Source: Chalciporus piperatus (lineage: Eukaryota > Basidiomycota > Agaricomycetes > Boletales > Boletaceae). Taken from it: a DNA stretch of 64,000 nt. The stretch spans positions 1 through 64,000 of the forward strand of contig JBBPTG010000125.1 of assembly GCA_038093975.1 (NCBI GenBank), written 5' to 3'. The notes below the pieces were generated by a model. It made no database searches, was not told where the DNA came from, and saw only the letters and a list, made by a program, of their open reading frames with translations. The position numbers and the translations under genes were made by a program. The stretch's first letter is position 1. Each line of letters starts with the position of its first letter. Below, piece by piece: positions 54,850-64,000 of this stretch.

Positions 54850-55304
54850 AGCGTGCGGGAGAATGAATGAGGATGGAAGTGAGAAGCACTTCAAGGACAA
54901 ATAACAAGTACCCTACCTCTATGGCTGTACCTGAGGCTGCCAGTGGCCTCATTACATCTTTGCCCAGTGCCCGAGTACGTTGGGTGGCAATGAGTGCGTA
55001 GTCGGCTCGGTAGGATACGTCAAGAGACTGGTCCTCTCGCTTGTGCAATGTGGCTGGAGGACGGTGTGACCAACAGAATCAAACAATCCAACATCACTTT
55101 CGGGTTCATTGAATCAACGCATAAAGTGTAAGTGTATTTCTATAACAACTGGCGACCATGCAAGAGACTCTATTAGAGTATGATTGAGTAACTTATTGGC
55201 GAGAAGGTTGTTGTCATTGAATGACGAGGCATTGTACTTGTTCGTATAATTCTGATCTAAACAACCTCTTACAATCTACTTCTGCCACGATGTAAGGATG
55301 CTTA
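54850..55304. other. Short region upstream of DUF6532-like gene
   Basis: About 450 bp. The two minus-strand frames here (55048-54842, 55414-55214) look like decayed coding DNA but show no domain. Probably includes the DUF6532-like gene promoter and the tail of the FHA/Snf2 remnant. Confidence 0.35.
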
Positions 55305-58106
55305 TCAATGTCCTTCGGCACTCGCCAGTGCAACCGCAAATTCGGCAACCAAGCTTGCACGCTCCGGTGGAGCCAGAGCTCTTGCACGCCACGGTATCGG
55401 TAGGAATCTGGCATGCGCAGCTTCTTGTGTCGAGTTCTGTTGTTGTAGCTGGGCCTGAGTAGATTGAACGAGTTCTTCTAATGCCGCCATTTTCGATTCG
55501 AGTTGTGAGATCGTCGTGTGCGCGGCCGTGTGTTGTGCCTGGAGAGAGTTGTTGAACTCCACGGTGGTGTCTATCCGTCCGCTGGGCAGAGATAATTGAT
55601 CTGTGAGTTCGTTGAGCGCCGCGGAAGCGACGTCGTGCGATTGGTGAAGCGGGGACAAGGACCGATGACGGTCCTTGGTAGGCGGAGACTCTTTGTCATC
55701 CTCGCCGGTATGGGCTCTGAAGATCGTGATGGTTCACTTGGTGGTGGTGGTTGAGGCGGACGAACAAGAGGTAGATTGGGAGGGAAATGAGGAAGGTTGG
55801 GTGGATCCTTGGCATTGAACAGGGCAGCATGCCCCGCACCATCTTGAAAAAGTCTTCCATAATATCCACGACTTTGGTCATTTGGAAGAAGATGAGAACC
55901 TGCGGTAAATATGTCATCAGTGGGCCGTTATATACATACGAGGCAGGGAAAGGTCTTACTCTGTGGCCCATAGAATAGAACTTGGGGAGTATGCGAGAGA
56001 GCAATTCAAGTTTACCGGATGAACGAACGAGTTTGTCATTGATAAGTCCGCTTGGGTTGACCATGCCCTTGACGCTCTCGAATAAGAAAGGGTGCTGACA
56101 GATCTTTCGAAGTTGCATGAGCTCGTTGCTTAAGCCTTTGACACCTCCAGATTTCCTATGACTAGAGGTAAATATCTGAGCGCCGACATCATCCGGGGGA
56201 TGCGCACCCTTTCCCGTCTTTTCCGGAGGCGATCATCTTGTACTTTTTCATCTGCCTATGAAGCTGCGAATGCAAAGCGCTCATCGATGTCCTTCTCGAC
56301 CTTGTTGGACAGTTCACTCTCGACATCCTTCTTCAATCGCCTTAAAAGGAACAGACGAAGGACCTTGTACAAACGATGGATAATCAGGAGAGGCTCTTCT
56401 TCGTTTAACTTGATCTTGTCCCAAGTAACGGAGTTCATTCGTCAAAGGATTTGACCGAGTTGAAGATCTTGGACAGGACAAAGTTGAACAAAGACCAGAG
56501 TTCGGGAAGGTTGTTTTGAAGAGGGGTATCCGTCAAGATGAGGCGGTAACGGGAGTGATAGTACTGCGTGAGCGTTTGCGCCTGCTTACTCTGCGTGTTC
56601 TTCATACGGTGACCCTCGTCTGACGACGGGAATTAATTCAAAAAATCTAGACAATGCTGGCATGTATGCTCACCGATGATCATGTGAAAGTAAGGGCCGT
56701 GCTGCTTCTTGACCTCAATCAGGAATGTGATGAGAGAGATGGTCTGAATTGTCTTTTCGAGACCCTGTATGCGAGGTGAGTAGCATATATGGACTGAAGA
56801 AGTAGGGACTTGCCATCTCGTCCGCCAAAAGCCCGTTGTGGTTGTTATTGTACAGGTTGACTATCCACTGCAACCCTTTGAGTTCGTAATTCTTGAGGGT
56901 ACCACTAACAAGCAATGAAGGCTGTTGATGATCCTCTCCGATACCCGGTGAGCGACAGCGTAGTAATCCGCCCTGGTCTTATCTTCGGCTGTCTGGTGAT
57001 ACCTGATGAGTGGGGAGGGGTGGGGTGGAGGTGCGAGTGGGCGTGCGAGTGTGAGGGAGAGGGAGAGGGAGAGGGGACTTGGGAGGGAGAGGGAAAAGGA
57101 GAGTAGCAGTGGGAGTGGAAATGGGAGTGAAAATGGAAGTGGAAACAGAAGTGTGGAACTAGGGAGGCCGAGGCGGGGGCAAACGAGCATGAGAACGAGA
57201 GAGGGGACGCGGTTGAGGTATGTGGTGGCGTCGGAGGATGGGGAAGGGTCGGAGTATGATCCACCCGAGTCGAGTCGAGCGGCGATGTGGAAGAGGCAGT
57301 CGTTGGGTGTTGCTGGTGCGCGCGAGGACAGTGACGAGGGAGCATCAAACATAGCCTCATTTGGCGGAGTGCCTTCTGGCTTGAATTCTAATACACCATG
57401 TTCAGTTTGCTGCACAACGACGGCTTGAGCGAGGGAATCGAGATATGAATCGGTCTGGCGAAGAAGGTGTGTAATATGAGTATCCTTGGCGGTATCGATG
57501 AGTTTCATGTATGCCTCTTCATCGTCAGCCTTGAGCGCCTTCGAGATACGCTCGATACGTTTCTGTTCCTCCTTCTCGGTGTAAGCATGGAAGCTGACAA
57601 CAGCTCAAAAGTCTTTGGAGGCGAGTTGCGAATAAAGATGGGTCCACATCAGCAGGGCGAGTAAGGTGAGTGAAAGGCAAACGGAAAGCATTGTACGGGT
57701 AGACACCCGAGCTGGTGTCGTCTTCAAGGAAGCGACCCTTTGGTAAATCGCCGGAAGAGATGTTCGGCAGTGAAGCCCCGGGTGCTTCTTCATCCTGTGC
57801 AGGAGTCTCGGTTGACGGACCCTGGGGAGGAGGGACAGGTGCAGCAGCAGGGGACGTGGGCGGGACGACACCCTTTTGCATCTTTACGGCTGCATCTACG
57901 GTTTTCGTCCCGACGTCACTGGATACTAGCATCTTGTCGAGGTCTGCAACGACAGAGTTCTGTGGTCTGATTGCCTGCTGCAGATGGTCTGGCACGGGTG
58001 CTCCTCGAGAGATAAGCTTGAATGCCATGATTTGTGCACGAAGGGCATTTATTTGATCGGGGGAGAAAGAGACGGGAGTAGAGGGAGGCAGAGGTGCACT
58101 TGGCAC
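55305..58106 (-). pseudogene. Snf2/Brahma-type ATPase remnant fused to FHA-gene C terminus
   Basis: Minus-strand pieces in order: QLQ domain ('SPDQINALRAQIMAFKLI', near 58060), Pro-rich segment, HSA-to-helicase helix ('DEEAYMKLIDTAKDTHITHLL', near 57500), first helicase lobe ('[25 protein letters not shown]', near 56820-56900), then 'DEGHRMKN' (motif II), 'RLILTDTPLQNN' (motif III region), '[13 protein letters not shown]' and 'LMQLRKICQHPFLF'. It breaks after 'LFNAKD' near 55800 and passes into a proline-rich linker and coiled coil ('LESKMAALEELVQSTQAQLQQQ') that belong to an FHA protein. Frames are broken repeatedly. The Walker A, normally GLGKT, reads GLEKT. An active ATPase is unlikely. 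Confidence 0.8.
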
Positions 58107-58269
58107 TGGGCCCGATGTGATGGATTGGGCGGGCGTCGGGACAATTCAAGGCGACGGTGACCGGAGTTGGTGGCGTCACCAGGCTCCCACCCCCGTTGAT
58201 CTTGATGTCTCCGTTCGGAAATCGATCATGCTGTCGCATGGCAGTAAGTGAAGCCATGCCCGCACTAAA

Positions 58270-58850
58270 CATGGCCTCTAAGGCCAGCTCCAACGTCCTT
58301 GTCTTGCTTTCCAATTCTTTTCCATCTCTTTGGCATCGATGTAGACCCATGACCCTTCTCGATTGTATGTCCAGGCATTGTCGAACATGAGTTTCTAGTC
58401 TTCTCTATATTGCATGACGCTCTTGTAAGCACCGGCATTGACACGTCCACGAATGGTAGAGATGGCGATGGGTTGGGTGATTAGTTGGGAATAGTTGGGG
58501 TAGTCCTACTAGTGAGATCAGTGAGCGCCGGGTCTGTCTGGAGCGGAAACTACAACGCACCCTCCTATCTGGAAGCTTGCAGAATAGTTCACAATATTTC
58601 TGTCTATCTGCATCCACGCATGCAAGGACCGCCTTCAGAACCTCAATGAAAGCCTTCTTCATCCGAGCTTTTATACCAGGAGGAACATCAGGCGCCTTTG
58701 TCTTGCGCCGTTTCTTAACCCAAACTATCTCCATGTCAGTACCCCCGCGCATCTCGACGTCTGAATATGTGTTCACCAAATCGAATCCGCCGTCACCCAT
58801 CATCACATCCATGCTTTCGAGGTCATGAATTTGCTGCTGCTGCCATGGCT
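58270..58850 (-). pseudogene. Snf2-type bromodomain fragment with premature stop
   Basis: The reading frame has 'MKKAFIEVLKAVLACVDAD' and 'CELFCKLPDRR', then after a frame change 'DYPNYSQLITQPIAIS', the ZA-loop region of the SNF2 bromodomain, and 'YKSVMQYRED' followed by TAG where homologues have Trp. Beyond the stop, 'LMFDNAWTYNREGS' is still readable. It lies upstream of the QLQ remnant, the reverse of the natural N-to-C order. Its 5' side joins FHA-gene sequence. Confidence 0.78.
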
Positions 58851-60050
58851 CGCCAACGATGTCTGTGTTTCGTGAAGTTGGTTGGGAAGATTGCTGAGAA
58901 TGGATGCCGGCACAGATCCGGGCTCTGCGGGTTGTAACAGTTCACTTGGTGGTGGTGGTGGTGGAGGAGGCGGACGAACAGGGGTAGATTGGGAGGGAAA
59001 TGAGGAAGGTGGGGTGGCTGTGTGTTGTCATCGATGGGAGGACGAGATATGAATCAGGAGACCTACTAGAGCGCCACTGAGCGTGTCGGTCGTTCGTCAT
59101 CATCGTTGACGAATGCTCAGATCCAGTTCCCAACTTTTCCGGAGTTCGCCTTGTAGGCGGCTCAAAATGTGGTCGAAACTAAGTCCGCTTTTCCCCAGCG
59201 GTCGCATCCTGCAGCCCAAGAGCCTGTGATTGCAACGTCGATCGACGCTGAGAGGGCGTCATGGCCTGACCTTGGGCAAACGAGAGCTGGGAGGTGTTAC
59301 TTGAGGTGGGTTGTCGCGCAGGGGCACCAGGGAGGCTTAGGTTATTGTGCATATGCTCTACACGAACGGTGACCTGGACATCTTCGGAAAATATACACAT
59401 GACGCAGGCGGCGACCCCGTGGTGAATAGTCGTTCTGTTATCCTCGCCGATGATGTCGATACTGACTTCCTAAGGGTGAACGAGTATGGATGTTCGTGTG
59501 TGAGTGGATGCCACGATATCCTCATTTCTTGTAACTCGAACCGACTCGACGCCTTCCGGACTTGGATGTTCACTGTTGATGAAAGTGCCGTTAGAACTGT
59601 TGACATCGTTGGTGAATATCCACGAAAAGAAATGGTAGGAGCGATGATGCAGAGAGGACAATCGAATGAGAACTGGGAAGCGTGAGGAGGAAGTCCTCAA
59701 CCGCGAGTACATCATATACGAACCAGTTCCTGAAGCCTTGTTCATGGCTTCTCCCGTCAATGAAGGTGTATGAATGCTGATGTGTGATTGGACATACCAC
59801 AATATCCTTGTTTTTTAACTCGAAAGGCTCCGACTCGACGTCCACCGTTGATAGAGGTGCCATTGGAACTCTTGACATCTTTGATGACTATCTGTGTGAG
59901 ATGAGAGCAGAAGGCGGTGGGATCGTTTTTATGGGCTGGCAGGAGAACACGCACGTCCCATGCTGTCTAGAATGGAGCTTTGAATCGATGTATCCATTTC
60001 GTGTCGTTGGATATTCAGGAGGGTAGGAATCCTTGGGCTGTCAGGTAGTA
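58850..60050 (-). pseudogene. FHA-domain protein remnant (Far10/SLMAP-like), exon duplicated
   Basis: From right to left: 'TRNGYIDSKLHSRQH' and 'IVIKDVKSSNGT' (the SSNGT phosphothreonine-binding loop of an FHA domain, about 59880-59960), then a second partial copy 'NDVNSSNGTFIN' with 'EGVESVRVTRNEDIV' (about 59590-59640). 'DIIGEDNRTTIHHGVAA' and 'VMCIFSEDVQV' (59380-59470) and a Pro-rich linker 'PPSELLQPAEPGSVP' (about 58900-58940) follow. The order and motifs match fungal Far10/Vps64/SLMAP-type FHA proteins of the STRIPAK complex. Stops and frame changes separate the blocks. The linker also occurs at 55735-55805. Confidence 0.75.
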
Positions 60051-60197
60051 GGTATGCGACTGTTGACATTGATCGCATCAGATACGTGCGTCCTTAGAAC
60101 CGCACATCACTTGGTGACCCTAGTGGATGTAGATTAGGTAACTGGCCGAACAAAGTGCTTCAAGCAACAAAATAAAACTGTATTGCATGTAGATGTA

Positions 60198-63100
60198 TCA
60201 CAAAACTCTGGAGATAGCGTAGAAGAAATCCTTGTCAAAGTATTTGTTCAGAAAATATGACGGTGAACCATGAATGCTATTCGAATGCGTAAGGCGGTTA
60301 TCCGCTGTATGACCGAAGCGTGGAACAATGTGCGCGTAAGACCTCAGCTGGTCCAATGGGAAAACCTGTCCTAGGGCTTCACCCGATGCACGTTTCGCTC
60401 GCTTGAGTACATGTAAACCGGTAGCGGGTTCAGGCTCTTGGCCTACAATATCGAGCCTTTGCACATACACGAGGGCACGGCTTGACCAAACAGATCGAGT
60501 GCGTTTTGGGGAGGCAGGGCACATGATGAGGCGAACAAGAACGACAGAGTGTCCTAAATAATTGTCAGTTGAGAAGTGAATCTTTGTTTGAAATCACATA
60601 CCGGATAATCCACAGAGTGGCCATTGCTGAGCTTGATCGACTTGTAGGATGGCGGCGTCATAGCGACCATGTTTCCAAGTTCGGTCGGATGGGTGAGCAT
60701 TGACAGTGAATGTCTGCCCCAAGCTATCCGAAAAGTGATAGGACTTTTGCTGCAGGCGTACCTTGTGCCAGATTTGAAGTTCAGAGAAGGGGAGCACTGC
60801 GTCACGAGCGGACCGTCTCTGACCACTGAATGTATGGAATCCCCTCTGAGTTGGCTGCCTCTCGCGTTCTACGTAGTCAGCCAATGCACTACGGAGATCA
60901 GGAAGCTCAAACTCCTCAGCTACTTCATCGATGTGGCGGCGACGATGTGTTGCTTCAACATTGAGGTGGATTGCTGTCGAACCGCCAATGATAGTCCGAG
61001 GAGGTAAATTGTTGTCGGAAGTAGACTGGTGGGAGATCTTGAAAAAGTCGGTCTTTTGTCGCTTTGCAGACCAAAGGTCGACCAAGACATCAGCGGTGCT
61101 CGGGGAGTCACCCGTATTGTTGTCCTCGTTTTCGCTGTCAATGGTATCATCGACCGTAACATCCGGCGTGGAGTTTTCATCAGCACCCTGTGCTGCAGTT
61201 GTTTGAAGGCGTACTGAGATCCCAAATAAACGACGCTTCTCATCGCGATCAAGGGCGCGGCAGATCTGTGCATCGTAGTCATGGTTGTTGGTCATGGACG
61301 CAGGATCCTTGATGAGTTTGATGTGGGCGTGTTCGGTAGTGTCGGCAGACCACTGAAGTATGGAGCCAACTCGTGGGATGCTCGGAGCTACGTGATGCAT
61401 TAGCTCCAGCTTCGGAATCTTGAAGTGATCCAGGACTGCTTTGCCCCGACGAAGGCCAGCATCGAGGATGGCCTGCTTGTGATCGTGAAACTCGGATAGG
61501 GCAGCCTGAACCCTACCCTGAGTGTGTGAGGTGATGGAGGGAGCTTGAGCAAGGTACCTGAACTCCATGAGGGCACGGATTGCGGTAACGACATTTTGAG
61601 GAGCACGACCAGCAATGACAGCCACAAGGTATCGCTGCACATCCCGTTGAGCCCTTCCACCCACTTGCTTAAGTTTGGTGATTCCCTTGTTGAAGTGACG
61701 AAGACCGGTAATTTTAGGAAGAATGGAGAAACGGAAATCGAGTTCCTCGTCACTGAGAGCGATCCGACACCAAGAGACATCATGATCCCAACACTGGCGG
61801 TGCCAGTGGTGCAGGGCTTCTGGCGTAAGGAACCGATTAGGCGTTGCGAACGGCCAATCTCGCCAAAAAGGACGCGAAACGCCGCTGAGGCGAAACGGTT
61901 CACATGCAACGAAGTACTCTTCGATGTCTGAGTCGAGATGTGCGATGCTTGCAAGTTGGCGTTTGGTCAGAGCGGCTGTGCGCGGTGGGTGTTGGAGTTC
62001 GTCTCCAAAGTCAGCCGACGAAGCGGTCGTCACTGGAGAAGTCTTGCCTCGAACACAGGCGAGCATGCAGGCCTCGGGCGTATCAACAATGTAAGACACG
62101 AGTGGTGTGAAGCAATAGCGAAGGTTTCCGAGGGGATCTGGCATGGTGTATCCGTAAGCCATTGCTGTTTTGAGCGGCTGAAGGATGATATCTAGGCAGT
62201 AGTGGAAAAGACGCTCGGTGAGGAGCGTGCGCATTCGAGAAGATGGATGGATAAACTCCGGGATCGGCATTAGTGCGAGGAGAAGGAACCCATTTGTGTT
62301 TCCCTTGTTCCTTATATCCATCTTAATATTTGCGAGGCTGATCAGTAGTGGATGTGCGCATTTTCCTCCGCAAAAGTCCGTGATGTGGGTTTTATCCGAT
62401 GACAGGATGATGCCGCATAACGTACCCCCGACGGGGATTTCTTTCTGCGGTAATTAATCAGGTCGTTGAAATTTTCAGGAGTCTCGATACTCACCTGTAG
62501 CTCCCAAGCCCCATCACTGCTCATCCATTCAGTGTAGACCCTGACATCGCGAGCGGCGGAAGTAAATTGTCGAAATGGCGTGAAGTTCATCTTGTCCGCA
62601 AAAAAAGGGTGGTTGAACAAAAGCTCGGTACATTCGAGGGCGTCGCGATAATACAATACCACGGGCTCTTTTGTTGGGTAGTCGAGTGAAATGATTCTAG
62701 AATTCCAACGTGGTCCTGAGGGTAGCATTTCGATACGAGCACGTAATTCCCGTGCCGTTCGAAATGAGAGGGGTAAATCCTTCGTCTGCTCGATCATAAG
62801 TAAGGAAAGCTGGTGTAAAAAAATCTAACTCCACGCACCACGTCCATTGACAAACATTCGTCGATAAGAGCCATACTAAGACCTGATTTTGAAAGAAAGT
62901 CCCCCTCATTCCAATCCTTGGAAGATGCGAACGGGTAATAGGGATTGGATTGTCGTCGTGCCGAGTATTCGTCCCGATTGAGTCGCGAGAGGAAGGTTTC
63001 GCCGGCCCCATACGTCGCTGATGCACCCTCGAAATACTCCAGGACCGACGAATTAGAGTCGTGCACCTCTGGGAAATATGGTTCATCCTCCATTGGGTCA

Positions 63101-63366
63101 GCGTCGTCCACTGGGAAATCACCCTCTGGCTCATGAGCTGCCAAGTCCGGTGGGGGATCTAGAAGGTCAAGTTGCGGAACCAGATCCGGGGAAGGTGAGC
63201 GTAAAGAGGGTGGGGAGGGCGCATTGTCCGTTGAGTCAAGCACACGAGGAACTTCGAGGTCGTACAGATAGTTGTTGTCGTGACAAGCACAGCGGGGCTG
63301 CGCGAGATGAAATGCAACTCCTCTCTCGCTAGAAAAGTGTTTGAGACACCGAGGACAGTTCGGCAT
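60198..63366 (-). CDS. Plavaka-family transposase
   Basis: Minus-strand model: exons 63366-62839, 62788-62495, 62444-60602, 60553-60198, giving about 1,006 residues. The second exon may begin 3 nt later (tandem AG acceptor). Plavaka is a basidiomycete DNA transposon group of the CACTA superfamily. Features: N-terminal C2H2 zinc finger ('CPRCLKHFSSERGVAFHLAQ'), 'NPYYPFASSKDWNEGDFL', 'PVVLYYRDALECTELLFNHP', 'SDKTHITDF', the core 'PIPEFIHPSSRMRTLLTERLFHYC', 'MPDPLGNLRYCFTPLVSYIVD' and the C-terminal 'VPRFGHTADNRLT' with 'FFLNKYFDKDFFY'. The frame is open throughout, so it could be active. I did not find the terminal inverted repeats. Confidence 0.88.
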
Positions 63367-63596
63367 GCTGAACAATGATGGAGACGGTGTAGCACAACCC
63401 ACCAAAAATTCCAGTCAAATCTCCTCCCGACCAATTCCGACGGGCATGCATCATGGTTGCAGCGTGTGTGATGAGATCAAGTTATACATAATATGTGTGC
63501 ATCGTGAGATTTGCAACGCTTGAGTACACAATTTTGAAATTCCTCGTCACACTGTTCCACTCACCTCGGAAACAATCGACTCTTCCAAGTGCTGAA

Positions 63597-64000
63597 ATGA
63601 CCAGTCAAAGCCAATCTGCTCCTTCAGAATCCTCTCTGACGGACTTGGAAACCGACCCACCATCGGACACAGGTGTTCTTGAATCTACCACCTCCTTGAA
63701 CTCTGTGGTTCCTGGAACGCCCCACGCAGACTCTCCTCATTCCATGTCTTCCCCGAGAATCATTCCAGCGGCACGTCCTAATGTGCCACTCAGAGAGCCC
63801 ACTCGTCGCCTCATTGTACTCCCTCCCACTGCACCTCCGGTGGGCACTCCAAGTGCCGTTGGTGCCATCCGAAAATCGGCGGCGACTTCACACTACCTTA
63901 CACCTGCACCCCGGGGCAACAAAGGATCGACCTTGGTTAGAGGTTTGCCCACTGAGATTTCCTGGGTCATAGTAAGTGTTTCAAACAGCCTGCCTAATCG
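63597..64000 (+). CDS. 5' exon of unknown gene, cut by window end
   Basis: ATG at 63597 opens a Ser/Thr/Pro-rich frame of 125 codons up to a good donor (gtaagtg at 63972), then intron to the window end. 'TPRGNKGSTLV'-type low-complexity sequence gives no family. The gene starts about 230 bp from the Plavaka start on the other strand and could be a passenger or a host gene. Confidence 0.5.
   Translation, partial: MTSQSQSAPSESSLTDLETDPPSDTGVLESTTSLNSVVPGTPHADSPHSMSSPRIIPAARPNVPLREPTRRLIVLPPTAPPVGTPSAVGAIRKSAATSHYLTPAPRGNKGSTLVRGLPTEISWVIVSVSNSLPN

Noticed and set aside
56915..57428. Plus-strand Gly/Glu/Arg-rich ORFs over the Snf2 remnant
   Set aside because: They are the reverse reading of a Ser/Pro/Leu-rich low-complexity tract between recognisable Snf2 blocks.
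1..64000. tRNA, rRNA or CRISPR arrays
   Set aside because: No cloverleaf, rRNA block or regularly spaced direct repeats were seen. The only tRNA-like match is the 13-nt copia primer site.

Overview
The window looks like part of a filamentous basidiomycete (Agaricomycete) nuclear genome. Genes are split by many 45-60 nt introns, several genes belong to families typical of these fungi (AIM9-type kinase, DUF6532-type protein, Plavaka transposase, HNH and 7-TM proteins), and transposons are nested inside one another. I cannot name the species. All exon models were built by eye from splice sites and reading frame.

Layout. 1-2670: 5' half of a Ty3/gypsy chromovirus on the minus strand (LTR, ORF0, gag), running off the left edge. 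3349-25418: a gene-rich island with a P-loop NTPase, a thioesterase-fold protein, an HNH protein with an apparent frameshift, a 7-TM protein, the autophagy factor ATG101, the cohesin loader MAU2/SCC4, a coiled-coil protein, the TPR protein IML2/TTC39 and an AIM9-like phosphotransferase. 26345-27078: a pogo-like non-autonomous DNA transposon. 27228-35161: a long, apparently coding-complete chromovirus (LTR, ORF0, gag, pol with chromodomain, a post-pol membrane-protein ORF, polypurine tract, LTR). 35162 to about 38800: a Ty1/copia element cut off before its reverse transcriptase. 39871-42456: two 3' ends of the same chromovirus facing each other around a truncated hAT MITE. 42457-46582: a decayed second chromovirus family (family B) disrupted by an intact hAT MITE with an 8-bp target duplication. 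46556-48211: an unknown gene whose last codons lie in a family B LTR. About 48450-51450: a second family B copy in opposite orientation. 51899-54849: a ten-exon DUF6532-like gene. About 55305-60050: a degraded, rearranged Snf2/Brahma-type ATPase and FHA-domain gene pair. 60198-63366: a probably intact Plavaka transposase. 63597 onward: start of an unknown gene.

Functionally the left half is ordinary housekeeping DNA (autophagy initiation, cohesin loading, mitochondrial and organelle-linked factors). The right half is a transposon sink. The most interesting items are the extra ORFs of the chromovirus (a two-helix membrane protein after pol, conserved in a second copy, and ORF0 before gag), the crossed FHA/Snf2 chimera, the inverted LTR-end structure with nested hAT elements, a long C-terminal extension of family B pol, and recurring GC-AG introns.
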